From Lichenibacterium ramalinae (GTDB lineage: Bacteria > Pseudomonadota > Alphaproteobacteria > Rhizobiales > Beijerinckiaceae): DNA of 64,000 bases. Position 1 is the first letter of the stretch; every line of letters starts with the position of its first letter. Both the position numbers and the translations under genes were made by a program. The DNA is taken from assembly GCF_004137085.1 (NCBI RefSeq), contig NZ_QYBC01000012.1, positions 62,001 to 126,000 on the forward strand, written 5' to 3'. Below are positions 52,571 to 61,944 of this stretch, piece after piece. Below the pieces are notes generated by a model. The model was not told where the DNA came from. It worked only from the letters and a program-made list of their open reading frames with translations, and made no database searches.

Positions 52571-54571
52571 ATGATGTCGCAGGAAACAGTCGGCGGAACC
52601 TCTCCGTCCGCCACCACGCCCCCCGGCACGCCAGGGCAGGGTGCTCCATCGTCCGACCCGACCGCGACAGCGGCGAACCCCGCCGCGGCCCATCCGGCCG
52701 CCGCCGCGCATGCCCATACCAAGGACAGCTTCTCGAAGCTGACCCTGGGCTCCATCGGCGTCGTCTACGGCGACATCGGAACGAGCCCGCTCTACGCCCT
52801 CAAGACGGCGTTGCAGCACGGGGGAACGGAGGCCGTGACGCAGACTGAGGTGATCGGGATCATCTCGCTGCTGATCTGGGCTCTGCTCATCACCGTGACG
52901 GCAAAATACGTCCTTTTTCTGATGCGGGCCGACAACAAGGGCGAGGGCGGGACGCTGTCGCTCATGGCGCTCGCCCAGCACGCGCTCGGCAAGCGGGGCG
53001 GCGCCGTCTTCCTGCTCGGCGTCACGGGCGCGGCGCTGTTCTCGGGCGATGCCATCATCACGCCGGCCATCTCGGTGCTGTCCGCCGTCGAGGGGCTCGG
53101 GGTCGCGCAGGCGAGCCTCGTCCCCTACATCCTGCCCATCACGGTGGTGATCCTGATCGGGCTCTTCTCGGTGCAGCGATCGGGGACCGCCAAGGTGGCG
53201 ACCTTCTTCGGCCCCGTGATGGTGCTGTTCTTCAGCCTGATCGGCTTCCTCGGCGTCGTGCACATCGCGGACGCGCCCGTGGTGCTGCAGGCCATCAACC
53301 CCCTCCACGGCGTGCGCTTCCTGTTCGGCAACGGCACCGCCGGCTTCGTGACGCTGGGCCTGGTCTTCCTGGCCGTGACGGGGGCCGAGGCGCTCTACGC
53401 CGACATGGGCCATTTCGGGCGCAAGCCCATCCAGGTCGCCTGGATCTTCTTCGTGCTGCCGGCGCTGCTGCTCAACTACCTCGGGCAGGGCGCCCTGGTG
53501 ATCCACGATCCCGCCGCCGTGAAGGACCCGTTCTACCTCATGGTGCCGAACTGGGCCCTGATCCCCTTCGTGATCCTGTCGACGCTCGCCACCGTCATCG
53601 CCAGCCAGGCCGTCATCACCGGCGCCTTCTCGCTCATCCGCCAGGCGATCCAGCTCGGCCTGCTGCCCCGGATGGAGATCCAGCACACGTCCGAGACGAC
53701 CGAGGGGCAGATCTTCGTGCCGCGCGCCAACCGCATGATGCTGGTGGGCGTGCTGCTGCTGGTGTTCCTGTTCAAGTCCTCGGACGCGCTCGCCAACGCC
53801 TATGGCATCGCCGTCACCGGCACCATGGTGGTGACGACCTCGCTGGCCTGGTTCGTGGTCACGAAGCTTTGGAAGTGGCCCCTCGTCGGCGCCGTGCCGC
53901 TGATCGGCTTCTTCCTGTGCATCGACATCGCCTTCCTGCTCGCCAACCTCGCCAAGGTGCTGGACGGCGGCTGGGTGCCGCTGCTGCTGGCCTCCCTGTC
54001 GATGCTGCTGATGTGGACCTGGGTGCGGGGTACGTCGCTGCTGGCCGCGAAGACGCACCGGGACTCGATCTCGACGCGCGGCCTCATCGCCATGCTGGCC
54101 AAGAGCAAGCCCGTGCGCGTCCCCGGCACCGCCATCTTCCTGACGAGCGACCCCGAGATCGCGCCGTCCTCGCTCATGCACAACCTCAAGCACAACAAGG
54201 TGCTGCACGAGCGGATCGTCATCATGTCGGTCAAGACGGTGGACGCGCCCCGCGTGTCACCGGCCAACCGCTACAAGATCGAGCCGATGTCGGACAGTTT
54301 CACCGCCATCACGCTGAGCTACGGCTACATGGAGATCCCGCGCATGCCGGCGGCACTCGCCACGCTGCGCAAGGCCGGGCTGAAGTTCGACATCATGACG
54401 ACGTCCTTCTTCCTGGGCCGGCGCAGCCTCAAGGTGTCGAGCCATTCGTTCATGCCGAAATGGCAGGACCACCTGTTCATCGCCCTGTCGAAGCAGGCCG
54501 CCACCGCGACGGACTTCTTCTCCATCCCGTCGGACCGCGTCGTGGAACTCGGCGCCCAGGTGTCGGTGTAG
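52571..54571 (+). CDS. kup: KUP-family potassium transporter
   Basis: A 666-residue potassium:proton symporter with 12 membrane segments and a cytosolic C-terminal domain of about 150 residues. The family signature SIGVVYGDIGTSPLYALKT lies at residues 61-79, with GDAIITPAISVLSAVEGL near 158-175 and GALFSGD-like AALFSGDAI before it. The first 50 residues are a Pro/Ala/Thr-rich extension ahead of the conserved part (KDSFSKLTLG). The start is ATG 52571 or 52574. Confidence 0.95.
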   Translation: MMSQETVGGTSPSATTPPGTPGQGAPSSDPTATAANPAAAHPAAAAHAHTKDSFSKLTLGSIGVVYGDIGTSPLYALKTALQHGGTEAVTQTEVIGIISLLIWALLITVTAKYVLFLMRADNKGEGGTLSLMALAQHALGKRGGAVFLLGVTGAALFSGDAIITPAISVLSAVEGLGVAQASLVPYILPITVVILIGLFSVQRSGTAKVATFFGPVMVLFFSLIGFLGVVHIADAPVVLQAINPLHGVRFLFGNGTAGFVTLGLVFLAVTGAEALYADMGHFGRKPIQVAWIFFVLPALLLNYLGQGALVIHDPAAVKDPFYLMVPNWALIPFVILSTLATVIASQAVITGAFSLIRQAIQLGLLPRMEIQHTSETTEGQIFVPRANRMMLVGVLLLVFLFKSSDALANAYGIAVTGTMVVTTSLAWFVVTKLWKWPLVGAVPLIGFFLCIDIAFLLANLAKVLDGGWVPLLLASLSMLLMWTWVRGTSLLAAKTHRDSISTRGLIAMLAKSKPVRVPGTAIFLTSDPEIAPSSLMHNLKHNKVLHERIVIMSVKTVDAPRVSPANRYKIEPMSDSFTAITLSYGYMEIPRMPAALATLRKAGLKFDIMTTSFFLGRRSLKVSSHSFMPKWQDHLFIALSKQAATATDFFSIPSDRVVELGAQVSV

Positions 54572-54701
54572 GGCAGGGCGCATCCGGCGCGGCCCCGAGC
54601 GCGTGTCGGGCTGCTGCCGATAGACGCCGGCTCCGAAGCGTGAGCCCATTCACGGCTCGCGTCGAAGCTCCGCTTCAACGCCAGCCAGATCGGCTCGAAC
54701 G

Positions 54702-54742
54702 GCGAAAGCCGGCCCGGGCCCCTGGCCCGCTCCGGCTTTCGC
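54702..54742. terminator. 11-bp inverted repeat between kup and a convergent small gene
   Basis: GCGAAAGCCGG (54702-54712) pairs perfectly with CCGGCTTTCGC (54732-54742) around a 19-base GC-rich loop. It lies between the 3' ends of kup and the 34-residue peptide gene and may end both transcripts, although there is no U-tract. Confidence 0.45.
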
Positions 54743-54814
54743 AACCTGTCCGGGGCTTGGCGCCCGTGGAATGTTTCGCCGGCGGCCGGAGCCCGAAGGC
54801 GCGGCCGGCCGGGC

Positions 54815-54919
54815 TCACATCTGCGCCTGGGACACCCTGTAGATGACGTCCGCCACCAGGATGGCCTGGACCAGGATCCAAGCGACGGCCACGAGCCCGA
54901 GCCGGAAATGGGTGATCAT
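54815..54919 (-). CDS. 34-residue single-span membrane peptide
   Basis: A tiny reading frame with a near-perfect ribosome site, AAGGAGGCGAG, just before its ATG. It encodes a short basic start (MITHFRLG), a hydrophobic segment (LVAVAWILVQAILVADVIY) long enough for one membrane span, and a short polar tail (RVSQAQM). A SigmaEcfG-type promoter lies 54-78 bases upstream. The combination of promoter, ribosome site and membrane segment makes a real small protein likely. No family is recognised. Confidence 0.65.
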   Translation of the reverse strand: MITHFRLGLVAVAWILVQAILVADVIYRVSQAQM

Positions 54920-54972
54920 CTCGCCTCCTTCTCGGCCGCCCTGCCGCAGCGACCGCGAATCCATCAAACATC

Positions 54973-54997
54973 AACCCGTCCGGCCATCGATCGTTCC
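54973..54997 (-). promoter_or_regulatory. SigmaEcfG-type promoter of the 34-residue peptide gene
   Basis: On the minus strand GGAAC (54997-54993) and GGTT (54976-54973) are separated by 16 bases, in line with the alphaproteobacterial general-stress promoter GGAAC-N16/17-cGTT. The predicted start, near 54965, gives a leader of about 45 bases. Confidence 0.55.
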
Positions 54998-55134
54998 GTC
55001 GCCGTCCAGTGTCTCGAAGGCCCAGGGTGCCCCGGCAATGGGGTCCAAATCGGGCCGTTGCGTTAAACATCCGTCATCTTGGCCGGAGCTGGCGGAGTCG
55101 GCCGCCGGCCTCCGGGCCAGCCGGTGCCGTGACG

Positions 55135-55162
55135 AAAAACGGCCCGGGACGAGCCCGGGCCG
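55135..55162 (-). terminator. Rho-independent terminator of the CsbD-like gene
   Basis: On the minus strand CGGCCCGGG-CTCGT-CCCGGGCCG (55162-55140) is a perfect 9-bp stem with a 5-base loop, followed at once by TTTTT. It lies 47 bases after the stop. Confidence 0.9.
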
Positions 55163-55208
55163 ATGTCCTCCACGGTGCCGCCCGGCCTCGGCCGGGCGGT
55201 CCGCCGCG

Positions 55209-55724
55209 TCAGTTGCGGCCGTGGATCAGCAGGGCGAGGCCGTAGCCGACAGCGCCCGCGATCAGCAGGGCCACGAGGGGGTTCTCCTCGACCTTGGACG
55301 ACACCGTGTCGGCACCCTGGCGGATGTAGTCGCCCGAGTTGTTGTAGACGTCCTGGGCATAGCCCTGCGCCGTGCCGGCGGCGTTCTGCACCGCGTCGCG
55401 GGCCTGGCCCACGTAGCGGTCCGGGTTGTTGTAGGCGTCGCGCGCCTTGTCGGAGACCGAGCCGGTCGCGCTCTTCACGGCGTCCTTGGCCTTGTCGCCG
55501 TAGGAGCCGGCGTTGTTGTAGGCGTCCTTGGCGGCATCGGCAGCATTGCCGGCGGCGTCCTTGACGGCGTCCTTGGCTTGGCCGTAGGCGTTCTGGACGT
55601 TGCCGCCGAGCTCGCGGGCCTTGCCCTCGGCTTCGGTCTGCTTGTCGCCCGTGACGTTGCCGACGGTGCCCTGGACCTTGCCGCCGAGTTCCTTGGCGGC
55701 GCCGGTGATGCGATCGGTGTCCAT
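55209..55724 (-). CDS. CsbD-like stress protein with LEA-like repeats and a membrane anchor
   Basis: A 171-residue protein. Residues 1-55 match the CsbD family (DTDRITGAAKELGGKVQGTVG, quoted in part; GDKQTEAEGKARELGG). Residues 45-135 are imperfect 11-15-residue repeats rich in Ala, Asp, Lys and Tyr-Asn-Asn (AKDAYNNAG, ARDAYNNPD, AQDVYNNSGD), like LEA proteins. The C-terminus is one membrane span (PLVALLIAGAVGYGLALLI). A GGGGAGAAACACC leader precedes the ATG. With its SigmaEcfG-type promoter and strong terminator it is a single-gene stress transcript. Confidence 0.88.
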   Translation of the reverse strand: MDTDRITGAAKELGGKVQGTVGNVTGDKQTEAEGKARELGGNVQNAYGQAKDAVKDAAGNAADAAKDAYNNAGSYGDKAKDAVKSATGSVSDKARDAYNNPDRYVGQARDAVQNAAGTAQGYAQDVYNNSGDYIRQGADTVSSKVEENPLVALLIAGAVGYGLALLIHGRN

Positions 55725-55755
55725 GGTGTTTCTCCCCTCGTGGATCCTGCATTCG

Positions 55756-55780
55756 AACCCGCGGAGAGCCTGGAGGTTCC
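55756..55780 (-). promoter_or_regulatory. SigmaEcfG-type promoter of the CsbD-like gene
   Basis: On the minus strand GGAAC (55780-55776) and GGTT (55759-55756) are 16 bases apart, the same pair and spacing as at the 34-residue peptide gene. The predicted start is about 25 bases before the ATG. Confidence 0.6.
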
Positions 55781-55856
55781 GCGGAACGACGCCGGCGGGG
55801 CGGGTCGGACGGCCCGGGTCCGCACAACATCCTCCGTCCGGAGCCGACCGTCCCCC

Positions 55857-56333
55857 ATGCCTCTGTCACCGCCCGCCTTCACCCAGCTCGACGACGTCGC
55901 CCACATCATCCAGCTCGCGTTGACGCCGGTGTTCCTGTTGAGCGGCATCGGCACGCTGATCAACGTGTTCTCGACGCGTCTCGCGCGGGTCGCCGACCAG
56001 GTGGACCGGATCGCCGAAACCGTGATGCGGGCCAGCGACGGCGAGAAGGCCCTGATGGGCCACAGGCTCGACCGGCTGCGGCTGCGCTCCCGCGCGCTCG
56101 ACATCGCCGTCATCCTCGGCAGCCTCGGGGGCGCCGCCACCTGCGGGGCCGTGCTGACGCTGTTCTACGGGGCGCTGCACAACAGCGTCGCGGCTTCCGC
56201 GCTCTATGGGCTCTTCGGCCTCGCCATCCTGTGCACCATCGCGGCGCTCGGCGCCTTCACGGTGGAGATGCTGCTGGCGAGCCGGTTCATGCGCCTGCGC
56301 ATCGCCCGGGGCGAGCGCGACGCGGAGCGGTGA
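55857..56333 (+). CDS. DUF2721 membrane protein
   Basis: A 158-residue protein with three hydrophobic segments (about 15-40, 75-100 and 110-135). The family marks are the first span with LALTPVFLLSGIGTLINVFSTRLARVADQVD (quoted in part) and the RLRLRSRALDIAVILG segment. The function is unknown. The ATG at 55857 starts the conserved part; the frame is open far upstream only because of base composition. Confidence 0.8.
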   Translation: MPLSPPAFTQLDDVAHIIQLALTPVFLLSGIGTLINVFSTRLARVADQVDRIAETVMRASDGEKALMGHRLDRLRLRSRALDIAVILGSLGGAATCGAVLTLFYGALHNSVAASALYGLFGLAILCTIAALGAFTVEMLLASRFMRLRIARGERDAER

Positions 56334-56354
56334 GGGGGCGGTCGACGGCCGGCG

Positions 56355-57872
56355 TCACTCGCCCTCGCCCGCCGAAGCCGCGAGCCCACCGCGCGTCTGC
56401 GCCCCCCAGCTCGACGTGCCGGTGAGGTAGACGACCCATCCCGCCGTGGCGCCGAGGTGGCGCAGGATCTGGAAGCAGAAGGGCTCGACGAGGCTCGCCA
56501 GCAGGGCCGAGGGCAGGCTGGTCCGGGCCCGCACGCCGAGCCAGCGGCGGAACAGCCACACCGACCACAGGTGGAAGCCGAGGTCGAGAACGATCTTGGC
56601 CCCGATGACGCCCGTGACGGCCAGCGCCACGCCGATGTGCCCGGTGAAGAGGTAGGCGAAGAGCAGCGCCGCCGCCGTGAGCCCGTAGATGGGCTGGAGC
56701 GTGTCGGCCGCCTTCACCGGCAGCATGGCGAGCCCGAGCCGTCCGTAGCGCGGGTTGCCGATCATGTCGCGGTACCAGGTCTGCGTCTGCAGGAAGCCGC
56801 CGAACCAGCGCCGCCGCTGGCGCAGGAAGGCCCCGAGCGTCGCCGGCGCCTCGGTGCGGGCGCGGGCCGAGCCCAGCACCGCCGTGGTCCAGCCGCGGCC
56901 GCCGAGCGTGCCGTGCCGCTTCAGGCGGTGGATGAGCTCGTAGTCCTCGACGAGGCAATCGAGGTCGAAGCCCCCGACCTCGACCAGCGCTTCCCGCCGG
57001 AAGCCCGCGAAGGCGCCGGAGATGAGGAGCAGGCTGTCGAGCCGCGACCAGGCATAGCGGGACAGGAAGTTGCGCAGGTATTCGTAGGTCTGGAACCACT
57101 CGAACAGGCGGCCGCCGAGGCTGGCGTCGCAGACCGGCAGCAGCACGCCCGTGGCGGCCACGAGGCCCGGATCCGCCGCGAAGGCGTCCCGCATGGCCCC
57201 GATGGCGTCGCGGTCGAGCAGCGTGTCGGCGTCCACGGTGAGCACGACTTCCTCGCGCAGCAGCGTCATGGCCCGGTTGAGGGCCACGGCCTTGCCGCCG
57301 TGGGGGAGGCGCAGCCAGCCGAGCGTGGGATGGCGCGGCCCGGCGCCCCCGAGCGCGCCGACCGCGGGCTCCGGCAGGGCGAACAGCCGGGTGAGCAGGG
57401 CGACGGTGCGCTCGCCCGAGCCGTCGTCGGCCACCACGATGCGGTCGGGCGGGTCGGACTGGTCGAGGAGGGCCCGCAGGGTCGCGGCCAGGACGACGTC
57501 CTCGTCGTGGGCCGCCACCACCACGGCGAGCGAGGGCCGGTGGCGCGCGGCCGCATCGGGCCGGTGCCGGGCCGCCGCCGCCCCGTCCGGGCCGCCGATG
57601 AGCGGCAGCGTCTGCCAGAAGACGAACAGCAGCAGCGCGGTGTCGTAGGCGATGTAGAGGAGCCCCGCCGCCCAGGACCAGAGCCCGTCGGGCAGCACGG
57701 CGCGGACCAGCAGCGCCAGCCACAGCAGCGTCAGCCCGCCATGGATGGCGAAGGCCCGCCAGGGCAGGGCGCGCGGCGGGTTGTAGCGCGGGGAGGTCCG
57801 GCGCCGCGCCGCCGCGAGCCCCTCCGCGGCGGCGGCGGGCGATGCGGCGGGGTCGGCGAGGCGTATGGACAT
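56355..57872 (-). CDS. Processive GT2 glycosyltransferase, cellulose synthase-like
   Basis: A 505-residue membrane glycosyltransferase. Two N-terminal spans (about 40-90) are followed by the GT-A domain with PSLAVVVAAHDED near 115, the DxD site VLTVDADTLLD near 210, the acidic pair LVEDYELIHRL near 308 and the QRRRWFGG motif near 352 that marks processive enzymes. Three to four C-terminal spans follow. The polysaccharide product is unknown; no BcsB, acetylase or lyase partner is adjacent. The ATG at 57872 was chosen because it opens the conserved cytosolic head. Confidence 0.88.
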   Translation of the reverse strand: MSIRLADPAASPAAAAEGLAAARRRTSPRYNPPRALPWRAFAIHGGLTLLWLALLVRAVLPDGLWSWAAGLLYIAYDTALLLFVFWQTLPLIGGPDGAAAARHRPDAAARHRPSLAVVVAAHDEDVVLAATLRALLDQSDPPDRIVVADDGSGERTVALLTRLFALPEPAVGALGGAGPRHPTLGWLRLPHGGKAVALNRAMTLLREEVVLTVDADTLLDRDAIGAMRDAFAADPGLVAATGVLLPVCDASLGGRLFEWFQTYEYLRNFLSRYAWSRLDSLLLISGAFAGFRREALVEVGGFDLDCLVEDYELIHRLKRHGTLGGRGWTTAVLGSARARTEAPATLGAFLRQRRRWFGGFLQTQTWYRDMIGNPRYGRLGLAMLPVKAADTLQPIYGLTAAALLFAYLFTGHIGVALAVTGVIGAKIVLDLGFHLWSVWLFRRWLGVRARTSLPSALLASLVEPFCFQILRHLGATAGWVVYLTGTSSWGAQTRGGLAASAGEGE

Positions 57873-58007
57873 GGGGGCCTTGGACCAGCGATCGGGGGCG
57901 GGGGACACGTGCGAAACGCCGCACGGGCCCGAGCGGGCGAGCGAGCGCCCCCAAAGCGGCCGTATCGCGGTATGATCTCGCCCTCGTGACCCTTCCCGGG
58001 AGGAACC

Positions 58008-58589
58008 GTGTCGATCGCCGCACCGAGCCGCGGGGCCTTCGCCCGCTACACCCGCATCGCCATGGTGCTGCACTGGGCCGTGGCGGTCCTCATCATCGGC
58101 AATGTGGTCCTCGGCCTCGCCGCCGACAGCCTGCCGGACGACTGGATCCGCACCGCCGTGGACACGCACAAGTCCATCGGCCTCACAGTCCTGGGCCTGG
58201 CGGTGCTGCGGCTGCTGTGGCGCTTCGCCAACCCGCCGCCGCCCCTGCCGGAAGGCTTCTCGCCGCTCGAGCGGTTCGGCGCCCATGCCGCCCATGCCGC
58301 CCTCTACGTGCTGATCTTTGCCCTGCCGATCTCGGGCTGGATCCACGATTCCGCCTGGAGCGGGGCCGCCACCCACCCGTTCCTGCTCTGGGGCGTGGTC
58401 CCGCACGTCCGCATCGCCGCCATCACGGCGCTGGATCCCGCCACCCGCGAGCAAATCCACGCGACCTTCTTCGCCTTCCACGTCTGGTTCGCTTACGCGC
58501 TCTACGCCCTGCTGGCGGCCCACATCCTGGGCGCGCTGAAGCACCAGTTCTGGGACGGCGAGCGGGAACTGCAGCGCATGCTGTCCTGA
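58008..58589 (+). CDS. Cytochrome b561 family protein
   Basis: A 193-residue four-helix membrane cytochrome. The four haem-ligand histidines are seen as MVLHWAVA (helix 1), DTHKSIGL (helix 2), FAFHVWFAYA (helix 3-4) and LAAHILGALKH. It may transfer electrons from quinol in the membrane. The GTG start is preceded by GGGAGGAACC, which decides it. It is divergent from the glycosyltransferase. Confidence 0.92.
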   Translation: MSIAAPSRGAFARYTRIAMVLHWAVAVLIIGNVVLGLAADSLPDDWIRTAVDTHKSIGLTVLGLAVLRLLWRFANPPPPLPEGFSPLERFGAHAAHAALYVLIFALPISGWIHDSAWSGAATHPFLLWGVVPHVRIAAITALDPATREQIHATFFAFHVWFAYALYALLAAHILGALKHQFWDGERELQRMLS

Positions 58590-58713
58590 ACCGGGGGCCG
58601 GACGCCGACGTCGTCGGCATCCGTCACCGTGGCGAGCCCGTGCATGACGGCCCTTCGGAAACGTCGAGACACGTCTCGTCGTCTTCGGGGACAGGGCGTT
58701 CGGTCACGGCCTC

Positions 58714-59964
58714 TCAGGTCTGCCCCGGCTTCAGCGTATAGAAGACGTGGTGGCCGATGACGTCGGTGCGGGTGAGGGCCCGTGCCCAGCCGGGGCGGAC
58801 ATAGCTGGCGTGGTAATGCGTGGCGTCGCCCACGTCCGACACGTAGGTCGAGCCGTCCGTGACCTCCCGGGCGATCCGCATTGCGCGGCTCCACGCCTCG
58901 CCCTCGGCGACATGCAGCGCATGTCCCTCGCAGGTGAAGGAGAACTGGCAGGCGTTGCGGCGCTGCTGGTTCTGGAACACCACGGCGCAGACCGAGCCCG
59001 GGTAGAGCCCGCTCATGGCACGGTTGAGCACCACCTGGGCGACGGCCGCCTGGCCTTCCTCCGGCTCGCTGCGCGCCTCGAAATACACGGCCTGTGCGAG
59101 GCAGCGCTGTTCGGGCTCGGACCGCGCGGTGTCGATCATCGCCGAATAGTCGGGGTGGTACCGGGCGATGCCGACGGCGGTGCCGGCCTGGGTGACGAGC
59201 CCGTGCGGCCCGCGCGAGAACCGGGGCAGCGCGGCGATCTCGATCGGGGTGCCGTCGGCCGGGACCGGCGTGGCCGAAGCCAGCGAGACGGCGCGGGCCA
59301 CCGAGGGCGTGGCGCCGTCCTGGACGTGCGGCGTCGTCGAGCCCGGGGCGGCCTGGGGCGAGTTGGCGGCGTGGCTCGGGCGCGTCGTGACGCCGAGGTC
59401 CTGCGGGAGCGGCCGGAGCACGGACGGGTCGGCCCAGGCGGAATCCACCGCGACCGGCGCGAAGCCGTCGGCGTCGGCGGGCCCGTCCCCGCCCTGGAAG
59501 GCCAGCGCGGCCGCCCGGCCGTGGGCGAGCGCGCCGGGCCGGCCGAAGCGGGCCGCGAAGGTCGGCCGCATCGCCACGGCGGGGTCGCGGCGGTGCGCGG
59601 TGTCGACGGCCGGTTCCGCCCGCCCCGCCTTGCGCAGGACGCGCGGCTCGATCTCGTCGGGCTCCGGCGCGGCCGCCACGCCGTCCCGGGCCGCCCGGTG
59701 GGCGTCGCGGGCCAGCAGGTCCCCGGCCGGCAGCACGAAGCCCGGCCCCTCGAGGGCCGATGCCGGGACGAGGTCCTCCGGCATGGCCGCGGCGGCGGCG
59801 CGGTCGGCGCGGGTGTTGCCGATCACGACCTCCTGGCCGGCCTCCGCCGCCATCGACACCAGAAGGCCGCCGGCGAGGCACCAGGGCACAAACGTCACGG
59901 CCGCCCAGGACAGGCGGGACGGCGGCCGCGTCCTGCGCCGCACCGCCATGCGCTTGCGATCCAT
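58714..59964 (-). CDS. SleB-type cell wall hydrolase
   Basis: A 416-residue protein with an N-terminal membrane anchor or uncleaved signal (LSWAAVTFVPWCLAGGLLVSMA), a long Pro/Ala-rich linker (residues 45-300), and a C-terminal Hydrolase_2/SleB domain: CLAQAVYFEARSEPEEGQAAVAQVVLNR (quoted in part, near 293-320, Glu probably catalytic) and ATHYHASYVRPGWA. It would cleave peptidoglycan from the periplasmic side. The ATG at 59964 follows GAGAGGCGGGG. Confidence 0.88.
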   Translation of the reverse strand: MDRKRMAVRRRTRPPSRLSWAAVTFVPWCLAGGLLVSMAAEAGQEVVIGNTRADRAAAAAMPEDLVPASALEGPGFVLPAGDLLARDAHRAARDGVAAAPEPDEIEPRVLRKAGRAEPAVDTAHRRDPAVAMRPTFAARFGRPGALAHGRAAALAFQGGDGPADADGFAPVAVDSAWADPSVLRPLPQDLGVTTRPSHAANSPQAAPGSTTPHVQDGATPSVARAVSLASATPVPADGTPIEIAALPRFSRGPHGLVTQAGTAVGIARYHPDYSAMIDTARSEPEQRCLAQAVYFEARSEPEEGQAAVAQVVLNRAMSGLYPGSVCAVVFQNQQRRNACQFSFTCEGHALHVAEGEAWSRAMRIAREVTDGSTYVSDVGDATHYHASYVRPGWARALTRTDVIGHHVFYTLKPGQT

Positions 59965-60181
59965 CCCCGCCTCTCCACGCTCCACCGGATCCCGGTTCCG
60001 CCCGCCGTGCCGTTTCGTCGGCGGCATGGTTAACGGATCCCTGCCGGTCCCTTATGGCGGGCGCTCCTTGCCGATCCCTTAACGCGGCCGGCGGGACCGG
60101 AACCGCCTCGCCGCCGCACGGGACAGCGGGGCGAATTTCCGGCACAAAGGGTGAAACGCGACCCGCCGGACGAGGACAGCC

Positions 60182-60970
60182 ATGACGGACGACACCGCAT
60201 CCTACGACACCATCCTGGTCGAACGGCGCGGGCGCGTCGGCATCATCACGCTGAACCGGCCGAAGGCGCTGAACGCCCTCAACCGCCGCGTCATGCACGA
60301 GGTGACGGAAGCCGCCGCCGCCTTCGACGCCGATCCCGCCGTGGGCTGCCTCGTCGTCACGGGTTCGGAGCGGGCCTTCGCGGCGGGCGCCGACATCAAG
60401 GAGATGGCCGAGACCAGCGCCATCGACCTCTATATGGAGGACGGGTTCGGCGGCTGGATGGCGCTGACCCGCATCCGCAAGCCCATCGTGGCGGCCGTCT
60501 CGGGCTTCGCGCTCGGCGGGGGATGCGAACTCGCCATGATGTGCGACATGATCATCGCGTCCGACACGGCGAAGTTCGGCCAGCCCGAGATCAAGCTCGG
60601 CATCATCCCGGGCATCGGCGGCTCGCAGCGGCTGATCCGCGCCATCGGCAAGGCCAAGGCCACCGACCTGTGCCTCACGGGGCGGATGATGGACGCGGCC
60701 GAAGCCGAGCGTTCCGGCCTCGTGGCGCGTGTCGTGCCGGCCGCCGACTTCCTCGCCGAGGCGATGAAGACCGCCGACGCCATCGCCGCCATGTCGCTGC
60801 CCGCCCTGATGGCGCTGAAGGAATGTCTCGGCCGGTCCGCCGAGACCGGCCTGGCCGAGGGCCTGCTTTTCGAACGCCGCGCCATCCAGGCGCTCTTCGC
60901 CACGGCGGACCGGCGGGAAGGCATGGCGGCCTTCGTCGAGAAGCGTCCCCCCAACTTCACCCACCGCTGA
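60182..60970 (+). CDS. Enoyl-CoA hydratase
   Basis: A 262-residue crotonase. Oxyanion-hole segments [14 protein letters not shown] near 62-75 and [17 protein letters not shown] near 105-121 are complete, and the two catalytic Glu are in GGGCELA and [19 protein letters not shown]. It fits short-chain fatty-acid oxidation or phenylacetate-type roles. It is followed 15 bases later by the isoaspartyl peptidase gene. GAGGACAGCC precedes the ATG. Confidence 0.92.
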   Translation: MTDDTASYDTILVERRGRVGIITLNRPKALNALNRRVMHEVTEAAAAFDADPAVGCLVVTGSERAFAAGADIKEMAETSAIDLYMEDGFGGWMALTRIRKPIVAAVSGFALGGGCELAMMCDMIIASDTAKFGQPEIKLGIIPGIGGSQRLIRAIGKAKATDLCLTGRMMDAAEAERSGLVARVVPAADFLAEAMKTADAIAAMSLPALMALKECLGRSAETGLAEGLLFERRAIQALFATADRREGMAAFVEKRPPNFTHR

Positions 60971-60984
60971 GACAGGAGCCGACC

Positions 60985-61944
60985 ATGAAACCCATCGCCC
61001 TCGTGGTGCACGGCGGATGCGGCGTGATGAGCCCCGAGGGGCTGCCCGCCGCCGATTGGGAGGAGGCCCGCCAGGCGCTGGCGGCGGCGCTCCGGGCCGG
61101 CTGGTCCGTGCTGGCGGCGGGCGGGCGGGCGCTCGACGCCGTCGAGGCCGCCGTTGTGGTGCTGGAAGACTCGCCGCAGTTCAACGCCGGCCACGGCGCC
61201 GCCCTCAACGCCGAGGGCGAGCACGAACTCGACAGCTCCATCATGGAGGGTGGCGCGCGCCTCGCCGGTGCCGTCATCGGGGTGCGCCGCATCCGCAACC
61301 CCGTCCGCGCCGCGCGGGCCGTGCTGGACGGCGGGCAGGTCGTGGCGCTGGCCGGGCCGGCGGCGGACCGCTTCGCCGAGGCGCGGGGCCTCGCCATGGT
61401 GGAGCCGGGCTATTTCACCACGGAGCGCCGGCGCGAGAACCTCGTCGCCATGCAGGCGCGCGGCGCCGCCGGCACGGTGGCGGCCGCCTCCGAGGCCGAG
61501 AAGCACGGCACCGTGGGCGCCGTGGCGCTCGACGGCGACGGCCACCTCGCCGCCGCCACCTCGACCGGAGGCTACACCAACAAGCCGCCGGGTCGCGTCG
61601 GCGACAGCCCCATCGTGGGCGCCGGAACCTACGCGCTCGACGGGGTCTGCGGCGTTTCCGGCACCGGGCAGGGGGAAGCCTTCATCCGCCACGCGCTGGC
61701 CCACGACGTCGCCTGTCGCATGGCCTACCGGGGGGATGCCCTGGAGACGGCGACGGCCGGCGTCATCGCCGACCTGACGCCCCCCGGCACCGGCGCCGGC
61801 CTGATCGCGCTCGACGCGGCCGGCCGCGTGGCGGCACCCTTCAACACCGGCGGCATGTTCCGCGGCTGGGTGACGCCGCAGGGCGACGCCTATGTGGCGA
61901 CCCACGCCGAAGTCTTCCCCCTCGGCCGCCTGGACACGGCGTGA
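60985..61944 (+). CDS. Isoaspartyl peptidase/L-asparaginase (Ntn hydrolase)
   Basis: A 319-residue plant-type asparaginase precursor that cleaves itself before a Thr nucleophile. The start LVVHGGCGV is typical, [22 protein letters not shown] (quoted in part) follows near 70-90, and the autoproteolysis site is [11 protein letters not shown] near residue 174, giving alpha and beta subunits; [18 protein letters not shown] is the substrate loop. An ACAGGAG site lies before the ATG. Its stop overlaps the next start (GTGA). Confidence 0.93.
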   Translation: MKPIALVVHGGCGVMSPEGLPAADWEEARQALAAALRAGWSVLAAGGRALDAVEAAVVVLEDSPQFNAGHGAALNAEGEHELDSSIMEGGARLAGAVIGVRRIRNPVRAARAVLDGGQVVALAGPAADRFAEARGLAMVEPGYFTTERRRENLVAMQARGAAGTVAAASEAEKHGTVGAVALDGDGHLAAATSTGGYTNKPPGRVGDSPIVGAGTYALDGVCGVSGTGQGEAFIRHALAHDVACRMAYRGDALETATAGVIADLTPPGTGAGLIALDAAGRVAAPFNTGGMFRGWVTPQGDAYVATHAEVFPLGRLDTA

